Made by a program: the position numbers and the translations under genes. Positions 1-8,026 of a stretch of DNA of 64,000 bases are shown in pieces. Each line of letters starts with the position of its first letter. Positions within the stretch are counted from its first letter, which is position 1. Under the pieces are notes generated by a model. The model worked only from the letters and a program-made list of their open reading frames with translations. It did not search any database and had not been told where the DNA came from. Source of the DNA: Nitriliruptor sp040882075 (lineage in GTDB: Bacteria > Actinomycetota > Nitriliruptoria > Nitriliruptorales > Nitriliruptoraceae); NCBI RefSeq assembly GCF_040882075.1, contig NZ_JBBEBZ010000186.1:1-64000 (forward strand), given 5' to 3'.

Positions 1-7
1 CGAGGGG

Positions 8-13
8 TAGGCT
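8..13 (+). promoter_or_regulatory. -10 box of a leaderless promoter for the MFS-Tmk gene
   Basis: TAGGCT fits the actinobacterial -10 pattern TANNNT. It lies six bases before the ATG at 20, so the transcript would begin at or next to the start codon. The same spacing occurs before the lipoprotein gene (29887-29892). The -35 region lies outside the window. A purine run at 2-7 could instead serve as a ribosome binding site. Confidence 0.5.
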
Positions 14-19
14 CCCGCG

Positions 20-2257
20 ATGGACGCGAGCGGAACGGGGGACCCCCCCGCAGGCGGATCGGTGCTCGGGGGAGTCGCCCCAAGTGCCTACGTCGGCCTG
101 CTCAAGAACCGCGGCTTCCGCAACCTCACCCTCGCCACGCTGAGCTCCGCGGTCGGCGACTGGATGGGGTTCTTCGCCATCATCACGCTGACGGCGGACA
201 TCCTCGGTCCGGGCAACGCGGCGCTGTTCGCCGTGTCCGGCGTCATGATGGCCCGGGTCCTGCCGTCGCTGTTGCTCGGCACGGTCGCGGGCGTCCTCGT
301 GGACCGGTGGGACCGCAAGCACGTGCTCATCGGGACCGACCTCGGTCGGGGCCTGGTGATGGTGCTGATCCCGTTCACCAACGAGGTGTTCACCCTCGTG
401 CTCGCCACGCTCGTGATCGAGGGCATGTCGTCGCTGTTCGCGCCGGCCAAGGACGCGGTCTTCCCGTCCCTCGTCAAGCGCAGCGAGCTCGTGCTGGCCA
501 ACCAGATCAACCTGCTGTCGACCTACGGGACCCTGCCGATCGGCGCCCTGCTCAACGCGGCGCTCGTGGCGCTGGCCCTGACGCTGGCCCCCGAGGGGTC
601 GTTCCTGGCCGAGCGACCCATCGCGCTGCCCATCTGGGTCAACGCCTTCTCCTACTGGATCTCGGCACCGCTGCTCGCGCGGCTCGAGGTTCCACCCGCG
701 GCGCGTCACGGCACCTCGATGGCGACCACGGACGGCGCCGAGCCTCCCGGGCCTTGGGAGCAGCTGCTCGAGGGGTTCCGCTTCATCGCGCGCCAGCCCG
801 TCGTCCGCGCGCTGATCGTCGGCGTCATGGTCGCGTTCGCGGCGGCGGGCGTGGTCATCTCGGTCGGTGAGTTCTTCGCCCGCGTGCTCAACGCCGGCCA
901 GTCCGGTTTCGGCATCCTGGTGGGGCTGGTCGGCATCGGGCTCATCGGCGGTCTGGTGCTCGCGCCGCCGCTCAGCCAGCGGATCGAGCCCGAGCGGCTG
1001 TTCGCCCCCGGGATCGGGATCGCGGGGGTCTCCCTCCTGGCGCTCGCGCCGATGCCGTCGCTCGGCTGGGCCGTGATCCCGGCCCTCACGATGGGCATCG
1101 GCGCCGGCGTCGCCTTCATCGTCGGCTACACCGTGCTCCAGCAGCGCTCCGGGGACGCCATCCGCGGGCGCACGTTCGCGGCGTTCAACTCCGGGGTCCG
1201 CGTGGCCCTGTTCGGGGCCACCCTCGCCGTGCCGCTGTTCGTCGGCGCGATCGGCCGGGAGCGCCCGGAGCCGGGCAGCTCTTTCTACCCGTACGCCTTC
1301 GGGGGCATCCGGATCTCGATCCTCATCGCCGGAGCGCTGGCGCTGACCGGCGCGGTGCTGACCGGGAGAGCCCTCCACCGTGCCATCACGAGCGAACCCG
1401 GCCTGGACCTCGACTCCTCCGTCGAACCGCTCATTCGGCACGGCATCTTCATCGTCTTCGAGGGTGGCGACGGCTCGGGGAAGTCCACCCAGATCCGGCT
1501 CCTGCGATCAGCCATCGAGCGCACCGGCTGGGACGCCGTGGTGACGCGGGAGCCGGGCGGTACCGCCATCGGCGAGCGCATCCGCGAGGTGCTGCTCTCG
1601 CGCTCGTCCGACGAGATGAGCGACCGGACCGAAGCGTTGCTGTACGCCGCGGCACGTGCGCAACACGTCGACGAGGTCATCCGTCCCGCCATCGAGAAGG
1701 GGGCGGTCGTGCTGTGCGACCGGTACGTCGATTCCTCGATCGTCTACCAGGGTGCGGGCCGAGGGCTCGGTGAGCGGGCCGTCGCCGACCTCAACGCCTG
1801 GGCGACCGGCGAGGTCGTCCCCGACCTCGTGGTCCTGCTCGACGTCGATCCGGCCGAGGGCCTCCGGCGCGCCACCGACAGCGGCACCCCGGACCGTCTC
1901 GAGGCTGCAGGGCTCGACTTCCACCGCTCCGTGGCTGCTGCCTACCGCGCCCGCGCGGAGCTCGACCCGGACCGCTACCTCGTGCTCGACGCCACGCGAC
2001 CGGTCGAACAGCTCCACCACCGCATCCGGGACGTGGCGCTCGAGCTGCTCGGCGAGCGTGACCGGGACCGCGACCGCCCACCGACCAGCCCCGAGGACGG
2101 CGGCGCCGTCGCGGACCCGGATCCGGGTCCGATCCCGGACCCGACCCCGAGCCCGGACGGCACGCTGCCCCTGCCGACGGCGGAGACGACGGCCGTGTCC
2201 GCGGCCGAGACGACCGCCCTGCCGGTCGAGACCCGGGGCCGGGAGGAACCTTCGTGA
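20..2257 (+). CDS. tmk: MFS transporter fused to thymidylate kinase
   Basis: A 745-residue fusion. Residues about 25-460 are a twelve-helix-type major facilitator of the MFS_3 class, with a motif-A-like loop (G-V-L-V-D-R-W-D-R-K near residues 90-100). Residues about 475-690 are dTMP kinase, which phosphorylates dTMP to dTDP for DNA synthesis. It has the P-loop GGDGSGKST at 482-490 and the DRY-x-x-SS-x-x-YQG motif starting at D567. The last 55 or so residues are a Pro/Thr/Asp-rich tail. Bacterial Tmk alone is about 210 residues. Similar membrane-fused Tmk proteins are known in Streptomyces. The stop overlaps the GTG of the delta' gene (GTGA), so the two are translationally coupled. The transported substrate cannot be read from the sequence. 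The kinase part should face the cytoplasm. Confidence 0.9.
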   Translation: MDASGTGDPPAGGSVLGGVAPSAYVGLLKNRGFRNLTLATLSSAVGDWMGFFAIITLTADILGPGNAALFAVSGVMMARVLPSLLLGTVAGVLVDRWDRKHVLIGTDLGRGLVMVLIPFTNEVFTLVLATLVIEGMSSLFAPAKDAVFPSLVKRSELVLANQINLLSTYGTLPIGALLNAALVALALTLAPEGSFLAERPIALPIWVNAFSYWISAPLLARLEVPPAARHGTSMATTDGAEPPGPWEQLLEGFRFIARQPVVRALIVGVMVAFAAAGVVISVGEFFARVLNAGQSGFGILVGLVGIGLIGGLVLAPPLSQRIEPERLFAPGIGIAGVSLLALAPMPSLGWAVIPALTMGIGAGVAFIVGYTVLQQRSGDAIRGRTFAAFNSGVRVALFGATLAVPLFVGAIGRERPEPGSSFYPYAFGGIRISILIAGALALTGAVLTGRALHRAITSEPGLDLDSSVEPLIRHGIFIVFEGGDGSGKSTQIRLLRSAIERTGWDAVVTREPGGTAIGERIREVLLSRSSDEMSDRTEALLYAAARAQHVDEVIRPAIEKGAVVLCDRYVDSSIVYQGAGRGLGERAVADLNAWATGEVVPDLVVLLDVDPAEGLRRATDSGTPDRLEAAGLDFHRSVAAAYRARAELDPDRYLVLDATRPVEQLHHRIRDVALELLGERDRDRDRPPTSPEDGGAVADPDPGPIPDPTPSPDGTLPLPTAETTAVSAAETTALPVETRGREEPS

Positions 2258-3423
2258 ACGGTGTGACCTGGGACGAGGTGCTCGGGCAGCCCGCTGCGGT
2301 CGAAGCGCTCCGCGCCGCGCTGCGGAGCGACGAGGTCGCGCACGCCTGGTTGCTGGTCGGTCCGACCGGCGTGGGGCAGCCCGAAGCGGTCCGGGCGCTC
2401 GCCGCGGCGCTCAACTGCCCCGACCGATCCGCCGACGCCGGGTGCGGCGAGTGCTCCACGTGTCTGCGGATCGGACGTGGCGTCCACCCAGCGGTGGACG
2501 TCTTCGAGCCCGAGGGCCAGTTCCACCTCGTCGACGCGGTCCACGACTGGATCACCACCGCGTCGCGGTCCCTCACCGAGGGGCAGCGACGGGTGATGCG
2601 GGTGGTCGCGGCCGACCGCATGAACGAGTCGGCGCAGAACGCCTTCCTGAAGATCCTCGAGGAGCCGCCCCCATCGGTGGTGTGGGTCCTCGAAGCCTCG
2701 GACGAGTCCGCGCTGCTCGACACCATCCTGTCGCGCTGCCGCCGGCTCGACGTCGTGCCGTGGGGGCCGAACGCGCTGACCCAGCTCGCCACCCGCGAGC
2801 TCGGCGTCCCTGCGGACCGCGCCCTCGAGCTGGCGCGCGCGTCGCTCGGCTCGCCCGAGCGGCTCCGCGACCTCGCCGACCCCGAGCTCGCCGAAGCGCG
2901 CTGGCAGCACCTCGCGCTGCTCGACCGGCTCGCGACCGGGGGGCCTGGGCTGGTCGTCCCGCTGGCCAAGGAGCTGACGGCGTGGGCGCGTGGACGGGTC
3001 GCCCCGCTGAAGGACAAGCACCTCGCCGAGTTCGCGAGCTACGAGGAGTCCTACGGCGTCGACGAACGCGGACGCGGGTGGCCGACCGGCGTGAAGAAGC
3101 GGCTCGAGCAGCGGCACGCCCGGCTCGAGCGGGCCGAGATGCGTCGCGCGCTCGACACCCTCCTCGACACGCTCGCGAGCCAGCTGCGTGACCTGCTCGC
3201 CGTCGCATCGGGAGCTGGGCCCGATCAGGTGATCAACGTCGACCACCTCGCCTCGCTCCAGCGTGACGCGGTCCGCCTGCCGCCGCCCGCCGCGGTCCAG
3301 GGCCTGCGGGCGATCGCCCGGTGCCGCGAGGCGCTGGATCGCAACGGCGCTCCCGAGCTCCAGCTCGAACGGCTCCTGCTCGCCATCGCGCTGCCGCTGT
3401 ACGCCCAGGCCGCCGCCAGCTGA
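2254..3423 (+). CDS. holB: DNA polymerase III, delta' clamp-loader subunit
   Basis: A 389-residue AAA+ protein of the clamp loader that places the sliding clamp on DNA. The GTG start overlaps the previous stop by four bases. Four cysteines at 55, 64, 67 and 70 form the usual zinc module. A conserved A-Q-N-A-F-L-K-I-L-E-E-P stretch and the S-R-C motif of sensor 1 follow. The P-loop is degenerate (GPTGVGQPE at 36-44, Gln replacing the catalytic Lys). This fits delta', which is a structural rather than an ATP-hydrolysing subunit. tmk next to holB is a common bacterial pairing. The alternative of a second tau/gamma (DnaX) is unlikely, because the P-loop is broken and the protein is short. Confidence 0.92.
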   Translation: MNGVTWDEVLGQPAAVEALRAALRSDEVAHAWLLVGPTGVGQPEAVRALAAALNCPDRSADAGCGECSTCLRIGRGVHPAVDVFEPEGQFHLVDAVHDWITTASRSLTEGQRRVMRVVAADRMNESAQNAFLKILEEPPPSVVWVLEASDESALLDTILSRCRRLDVVPWGPNALTQLATRELGVPADRALELARASLGSPERLRDLADPELAEARWQHLALLDRLATGGPGLVVPLAKELTAWARGRVAPLKDKHLAEFASYEESYGVDERGRGWPTGVKKRLEQRHARLERAEMRRALDTLLDTLASQLRDLLAVASGAGPDQVINVDHLASLQRDAVRLPPPAAVQGLRAIARCREALDRNGAPELQLERLLLAIALPLYAQAAAS

Positions 3424-3444
3424 TCGTCTCCTCCGTCCGGGCGG

Positions 3445-3450
3445 TAGCAT
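3445..3450 (+). promoter_or_regulatory. -10 box for tRNA-Thr
   Basis: TAGCAT lies thirteen bases before the mature tRNA 5' end, in the short gap after holB. This gives the tRNA its own start point. No clear -35 hexamer is visible. Mirror copy at 62167-62172. Confidence 0.45.
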
Positions 3451-3463
3451 CCGCACCGCACAC

Positions 3464-3539
3464 GCCGGGATAGCTCAGTCGGCAGAGCGATTCACTCGTA
3501 ATGAATAGGTCCGGGGTTCGATTCCCCGTCCCGGCTCCA
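3464..3539 (+). tRNA. tRNA-Thr (anticodon CGT)
   Basis: A complete cloverleaf of 73 bases plus an encoded CCA end. The acceptor GCCGGGA pairs with TCCCGGC. The anticodon stem ATTCA/TGAAT closes the seven-base loop CTCGTAA, giving anticodon CGT at 3497-3499, which reads ACG codons. The T arm is CGGGG-TTCGATT-CCCCG. There is no integrase gene or duplicated 3' end beside it, so it shows no sign of being an integration site. Confidence 0.97.
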
Positions 3540-3562
3540 GCCACGACCGTCCTCGCCTCGGT

Positions 3563-3576
3563 GCGGGGCACCCCGC
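3563..3576 (+). terminator. Hairpin after tRNA-Thr
   Basis: GCGGGG and CCCCGC face each other across CA. Because a two-base loop is strained, the working form is a five-pair stem with loop GCAC. It lies 24 bases after the tRNA CCA end. No T-run follows, as is common in GC-rich actinomycetes. Mirror copy at 62041-62054. Confidence 0.45.
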
Positions 3577-3585
3577 CCGCTCCCG

Positions 3586-3591
3586 TACCCT
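3586..3591 (+). promoter_or_regulatory. -10 box candidate for the small membrane protein gene
   Basis: TACCCT lies 48 bases before the ATG at 3640 and just after the tRNA hairpin, which would make the membrane protein gene a separate transcription unit. Mirror copy at 62026-62031. Confidence 0.3.
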
Positions 3592-3639
3592 CGCGCCGCC
3601 CGTGCGCACGCTCGCGCCGGTCGGAGGACGACACCCGCG

Positions 3640-4011
3640 ATGATCACCCCGGTGCAGGCACCGCCCCGCTCGGCGGCCGAACGCCTGGCTCGGCAGCTGC
3701 TGCGCGTCGAACACGCTGAACCCCGTGCGCTCATGCCGCTCAAGGGGTCGCTGGCCATCTCCGCGGTCCGGTGCGTCATCACCTACGCCATCATCCCGGC
3801 CACGGCGCCGCTGATCACCGGCTTGGGGGTCGTCGCCACCCCCATCGCCATCGTCCTGTCGATCGTGGCTGGCGTCATGGCGGTCGTCAGCCTGCGCCGC
3901 GTCTGGCTCGCCGACTGGTCACGACGGTGGGCGTACACCGCGTTCATCCTGATCGTGGTGGCGCTGCTGGCCACCACGCTGGTGTTGGACGTGCGGACCC
4001 TGCTCACCTGA
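3640..4011 (+). CDS. Small membrane protein of unknown function
   Basis: 123 residues. The start ATG has GGAGGA eleven bases upstream. The first 40 residues are polar. Two or three hydrophobic segments follow, near residues 43-60, 63-84 and 98-118, separated by a short basic loop (R-R-V-W-L-A-D-W-S-R-R-W). There is no signal-peptidase site and no catalytic motif. I do not recognise a family. It is followed after 23 bases by a methyltransferase gene on the same strand and could be co-transcribed with it. Confidence 0.75.
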   Translation: MITPVQAPPRSAAERLARQLLRVEHAEPRALMPLKGSLAISAVRCVITYAIIPATAPLITGLGVVATPIAIVLSIVAGVMAVVSLRRVWLADWSRRWAYTAFILIVVALLATTLVLDVRTLLT

Positions 4012-4034
4012 CCTCTCGACGGGACGGAGCCGAG

Positions 4035-4640
4035 GTGGAGCCGCCGGACGACCCACGGGCGCGTTGGAACCGCAAGCACGCGGACGCGGTGGGTAGCGGC
4101 ACGGCCCCGACCGACCCGTCGAGCTTCCTCACCGCGAACGACGCGCTGCTGCCGACCTCCGGTCGCGCCGTCGACGTGGCCGGAGGCACCGGCCGGCACG
4201 CGCTGTGGCTCGCCGCGCGCGGCCTCGATGTCACGCTGGTCGACGTGTCGGACACCGCGTGCGCCGAAGCGACGCGGCGCGCGATCGACACCGGGGTCAG
4301 CCTCGACGTGGTGCGCGCCGACCTGTCACGGGACCCGCTGCCCGCCGGCCCCTGGGACGTGATCGTCGTCACCCACTGGCTCGACCGGGACGTCTGGTCC
4401 CGGCTCCCCGCCGAGCTCGCGCCAAGCGGCACGCTGCTGCTGTGCCAGGCGACGGTCAGCAACCTCGATCGGCACGACCGGCCGCCACGCCACTTCCTGC
4501 TCGAAGACGGCGAGGTGGCGCAGCTCGCCGACCGGTTCACCGCCGCCGACGCGGCCCTCGAGGTGATCGCCCTCGAGGAGGGGTGGACCGACGAGGACCG
4601 CCACGAGGCCCGGCTCGTCCTCCGTCGAGCGGCCGGGTAG
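4035..4640 (+). CDS. Class I SAM-dependent methyltransferase (TehB-like)
   Basis: 201 residues from a GTG at 4035, chosen because GGGACGGAG precedes it and the protein then begins with the R-W-N-R-K-H-A-D stretch typical of this family's first helix. The open frame runs further upstream, but that part overlaps the membrane protein gene. The SAM-binding loop V-D-V-A-G-G-T-G lies at 46-53, an acidic ribose-binding position follows (V-T-L-V-D-V-S), then D-V-I-V-V-T-H-W. The substrate is unknown. Tellurite-resistance TehB-type and small-molecule methyltransferases share this fold. It converges on the gene at 4673. Confidence 0.8.
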   Translation: MEPPDDPRARWNRKHADAVGSGTAPTDPSSFLTANDALLPTSGRAVDVAGGTGRHALWLAARGLDVTLVDVSDTACAEATRRAIDTGVSLDVVRADLSRDPLPAGPWDVIVVTHWLDRDVWSRLPAELAPSGTLLLCQATVSNLDRHDRPPRHFLLEDGEVAQLADRFTAADAALEVIALEEGWTDEDRHEARLVLRRAAG

Positions 4641-4672
4641 GCGCCGGCGGCGGACGGCTCGGCAACGACGGG

Positions 4673-5173
4673 TCAGATGCGGCTCGACCGGTCCGAGCCG
4701 CCGGCGATCAGCTCGAGCCGAGCGGTGACCTCGCGGACGAAGCGGTGCACGACCGCCTCCGCGACCCGGTGAGGGCCGGCGCGGTCGAGCAGGTCGCCCG
4801 CGACCCCGAAGGGCGGGTCGTAGCTGCCGGTCAGGGCGACCTGCACCCGCGGGGGCGACAGCGACAGCGCGGTGATCTCGAGCTGGGCATCGACGGTGGG
4901 GAACAGCAGGTGCCCCCGCGCCGCCCGCCAGCGCAGGGGGAGGACGCCGCGCAGCACCTCGACCGGCTGGAACGCATCGAGCTCGATCACCACGTCACGG
5001 CCGAGCTCGAAGCCGCCGAGGTCGACCGCGAGGTTGCCGACGACCTCCTCGGCGTGGGCCGCCGAACGATCCGTCGCGTCCTGGAGCAGGCGCTCCGGAT
5101 CGGTCGCGAGCAGCTCGATGGCGTCGTCGTAGGGGACGTCGGCGTAGTCGTAGGCGTAGAGCGGACGTTCCAC
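4673..5173 (-). CDS. Conserved hypothetical protein downstream of ppdK
   Basis: 166 residues from a GTG at 5173 on the minus strand, 11 bases after the ppdK stop, so probably in one operon with it. The protein starts V-E-R-P-L-Y-A-Y-D-Y-A-D-V-P-Y-D-D-A and looks soluble. The central strand-rich part (V-V-I-E-L-D-A-F-Q-P-V, then L-F-P-T-V-D-A-Q-L-E-I-T-A-L-S-L) and the C-terminal helix resemble an SRPBCC/polyketide-cyclase-like helix-grip fold. That is inference from pattern only. No function is assigned. Confidence 0.7.
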   Translation of the reverse strand: MERPLYAYDYADVPYDDAIELLATDPERLLQDATDRSAAHAEEVVGNLAVDLGGFELGRDVVIELDAFQPVEVLRGVLPLRWRAARGHLLFPTVDAQLEITALSLSPPRVQVALTGSYDPPFGVAGDLLDRAGPHRVAEAVVHRFVREVTARLELIAGGSDRSSRI

Positions 5174-5184
5174 GGGGTGTCCTG

Positions 5185-7890
5185 TCAGACGGAGGCGTCG
5201 TGGCTGGCGGGACCGAGCAGTCCGAGCTCCGCGTGCGCCGCCGCGAGGCGGGCCACGGGCACCCGGAAGGGCGAGCACGATACGTCGTCGAACCCGACCG
5301 CCGAGAAGAAGCCCACGGAGGTCGGATCACCACCGTGCTCGCCGCAGACGCTGATGTCCACCGTCGGGTCCGTCGCGCGGATGCGCTCCACGGCCGTCCG
5401 CACCAGCTCGCCCACGCCGTCGACGTCGATGGTCTCGAACGGGTCGGCGGGCAGGATGCCCTGGGCGAGGTACGGGGGCAGCAGCCGGGCTTCGACGTCG
5501 TCCCGCGAGAACCCGAACGTCATCTGGGTCAGGTCGTTGGTGCCGAAGGACAGGAAGTCGACCTGCTCGGCGATGACACCGGCGAGCAGCGCCGCGCGCG
5601 GGGTCTCGATCATCGCGCCGACCTCGTAGCTGAGCGGGTGGCCGGCAGCCGCCTCCACCTCCGCAGCCACCGCCCGGACCGCCGCCAACGCGGCGGCGAG
5701 CTCGGCGGGAGCGCTGACCAGCGGGATCATGATGCGCACCTGCGGATCACCGCCTGCAGCGGACCGTTCTACCGCTGCGTCGAGCAGCGCCCGCACCTGG
5801 ACCGCGTAGATCTCGGGCCGGAGCAGGCCCAGTCGGACGCCGCGGATCCCGAGCATGGGATCGTCCTCACGCCACGCCAGCGCCCCGTCGAGCAGGTGGT
5901 GTTCCTCCTCCGACAGGCCACGCGTCGCGTCCGCGACCAGCAGTTGCTCGACGCGCGGGAGGAACTCGTGGAGCGGGGGGTCGAGCAGGCGCACGGTCAC
6001 GGGCAGCCCGTCGACCGCCTCGAGCAGCTCGACGAAGTCGTGCCGCTGCTGGACGTAGAGGTCGGCGATGGCCTCGTCCCGATCGGCATCGTCGGTGGCG
6101 AGGATGACGTGGCGGACGAGTGGCAGCCGGTCACCGAGGAACTGGTGCTCGGTCCGGCACAGGCCGATGCCCTCCGCGCCCCGCTCCAACGCTGCCCGGG
6201 CGTCCTCCGGCGTGTCGGCGTTGGTCAGCACCCGCAGCTCGCGGACCTCGTCGGCCCAGCCGAGCAGGCGGACCAGCTCGGGCGGCGCGGCGGGCGCGAC
6301 GACGGCGACCTCGCCGACCACGACGTCGCCGCTGGTCCCGTCGATCGAGATGGTGTCACCCGCGTGGATGACGACGTCGCCGATCGTGACCGTGCCCGCG
6401 TCCGGGTCGACGACCAGGTCGGCCGCGCCGCAGACGGCGGGCTTGCCGATCCCGCGGGCGACCACGGCGGCGTGGCTGACGAGTCCGCCGCGGCTCGTGA
6501 GCACCCCGCGTGCCGCCAGGATCCCGTGCAGGTCCTCGGGCGAGGTCTGCGGCCGTACCAGCAGCACGTCGACGCCCTCGGCGGCGCGCGCGACGGCGGC
6601 GTCCGCGGTCAGCACCACCTCCCCGGCGGCAGCACCGGGGGAGGCAGCCAGACCCCGCGTGACCGGCTCGTAGCTGGCGGCCGGGTCGAAGCGCGGGTGG
6701 AGCAGCATCTCGAGCTGGTCGGGGGTGAAGCGGGCGACCGCCTCGGCGGGCTCGATGACCCCCTCGTCGACGAGCTCGACCGCGATCCGGAGCGCCGCCA
6801 GCGCCGTCCGCTTGCCGACCCGCGTCTGGAGGACGTACAGGGTCCCGTGCTCGATGGTGAACTCGATGTCGCACAGGTCGCGGTAGCGCTCCTCGAGCCG
6901 CCGGAAGACCTCCAGCAGCTCGACCTCGCACTCGGGGAACACCGCGCCGAGGTGCGACAGCGGTTCGGTGGTCCGGGTCCCGGCGACGACGTCCTCCCCC
7001 TGGGCGTGCAGGAGGAAGTCGCCCACCGGGCGTGCCTCGCCGGTCGCGGGGTCACGCGTGAACGCGACCCCGGTGCCGGAGTCGTCACCCGCGTTGCCGA
7101 ACACCATGACCTGCACGTTCACGGCGGTACCGAGATCGTCCGAGATGCCCTCCATGCGCCGGTAGGTCACGGCGCGGTTGCCGTTCCAGGACCGGAAGAC
7201 GGCCAGGATCGCCGCGTCGAGCTGCTCCCACGGGTCGGTCGGGAAGGGGCGTCCGGTCGCTGCCACGATCGCGGCGTCGTAGGCCGCGATGAGCTCCTCG
7301 AGCCCCTCCACCGGCAGACCGCTCGGGTCGGTGACGGCGTGGCGTTCGAGCAGCGGCGTCGCCGCGGCGGACAACTGCTCCTCGGGCACCCCGAGCACGA
7401 CCCGCCCGAAGAGGTCCAGCAGGCGCCGGTAGGCGTCCAGCGCGAACCACCGGTCGCCGGTCTTCGCCTCGAGCCCGGCGACGGTCTCGGGGTTCAGGCC
7501 GAGGTCGAGGACGGTGTCCATCATCCCCGGCATGGAGAACTTGGCACCGGACCGGACCGACAACAACAGGGGTGCGGTGGGGTCACCGAACCCGAGGCCC
7601 GTCACCTGCTCGAGGTGAGCGATGGCGGAGCGCACCTCGTCGGCGAGCTCGCTCGGCGCGGTGCCGTCCGCCGCCGTGGTCGCCCGGCAGGCCTCGGTGG
7701 TCACCGTGAAACCGGGGGGGACCGGCAGGCCCATCCGCACCATCTCGGCGAGGTTCGCGCCCTTGCCGCCGAGCAGGTCGCGCTGGTCGGCGCCGCCCTC
7801 CTCGAACAGCCGCACCCACCGGCGCGGTGTGGGCGGCGATCCGTCGTTCGTGCGAGCGACAGGTGCGGGAACGAGCGTCGAGGTGTCCAC
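5185..7890 (-). CDS. ppdK: Pyruvate, phosphate dikinase
   Basis: 901 residues, the normal length. The GTG at 7890 is preceded by GAGGAGGG at suitable spacing. The open frame upstream is a compositional extension. The enzyme interconverts pyruvate, ATP and phosphate with phosphoenolpyruvate, AMP and diphosphate. The N-terminal ATP-grasp begins with D-L-L-G-G-K-G-A-N-L-A-E-M. The swivelling phosphohistidine domain has S-R-G-G-L-V-S-H-A-A-V-V-A-R with His473. The C-terminal barrel has G-L-C-R-T-E-H-Q-F, F-G-T-N-D-L-T-Q-M-T-F and the catalytic V-C-G-E-H-G-G-D with Cys849. All key residues are present. No DUF299 regulatory kinase gene lies nearby. It diverges from the crotonase gene. Confidence 0.96.
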   Translation of the reverse strand: MDTSTLVPAPVARTNDGSPPTPRRWVRLFEEGGADQRDLLGGKGANLAEMVRMGLPVPPGFTVTTEACRATTAADGTAPSELADEVRSAIAHLEQVTGLGFGDPTAPLLLSVRSGAKFSMPGMMDTVLDLGLNPETVAGLEAKTGDRWFALDAYRRLLDLFGRVVLGVPEEQLSAAATPLLERHAVTDPSGLPVEGLEELIAAYDAAIVAATGRPFPTDPWEQLDAAILAVFRSWNGNRAVTYRRMEGISDDLGTAVNVQVMVFGNAGDDSGTGVAFTRDPATGEARPVGDFLLHAQGEDVVAGTRTTEPLSHLGAVFPECEVELLEVFRRLEERYRDLCDIEFTIEHGTLYVLQTRVGKRTALAALRIAVELVDEGVIEPAEAVARFTPDQLEMLLHPRFDPAASYEPVTRGLAASPGAAAGEVVLTADAAVARAAEGVDVLLVRPQTSPEDLHGILAARGVLTSRGGLVSHAAVVARGIGKPAVCGAADLVVDPDAGTVTIGDVVIHAGDTISIDGTSGDVVVGEVAVVAPAAPPELVRLLGWADEVRELRVLTNADTPEDARAALERGAEGIGLCRTEHQFLGDRLPLVRHVILATDDADRDEAIADLYVQQRHDFVELLEAVDGLPVTVRLLDPPLHEFLPRVEQLLVADATRGLSEEEHHLLDGALAWREDDPMLGIRGVRLGLLRPEIYAVQVRALLDAAVERSAAGGDPQVRIMIPLVSAPAELAAALAAVRAVAAEVEAAAGHPLSYEVGAMIETPRAALLAGVIAEQVDFLSFGTNDLTQMTFGFSRDDVEARLLPPYLAQGILPADPFETIDVDGVGELVRTAVERIRATDPTVDISVCGEHGGDPTSVGFFSAVGFDDVSCSPFRVPVARLAAAHAELGLLGPASHDASV

Positions 7891-8026
7891 GGCGAGCCCT
7901 CCTCGGGCGTGGCCGCCCCGCACGGGGGGCCGCGTCCAAGGTACGTCCAGCAGGCGCTGCGGGCGAGGGTCCAAGGACCAGCCTCCGGGTGACCTACGGT
8001 GCGGTGCCGGACGTCGGGAGCGAACC
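7891..8026. promoter_or_regulatory. Divergent ppdK/crotonase control region
   Basis: This gap of 136 bases separates two outward-facing genes. It holds the octamer GTCCAAGG twice in direct orientation, at 7934-7941 and 7969-7976, exactly 35 bases apart. Candidate -10 boxes are TACGGT at 7995-8000 for the crotonase gene and TACCTT read on the minus strand at 7938-7943 for ppdK. The repeated octamer could be a regulator site, which is inference. Mirror copy at 57591-57726. Confidence 0.4.

Noticed and set aside
3464..3539. tRNA-Thr as an integration site of a mobile element
   Set aside because: There is no nearby integrase and no second copy of the tRNA 3' end apart from the whole-arm mirror. 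The surrounding genes are ordinary.
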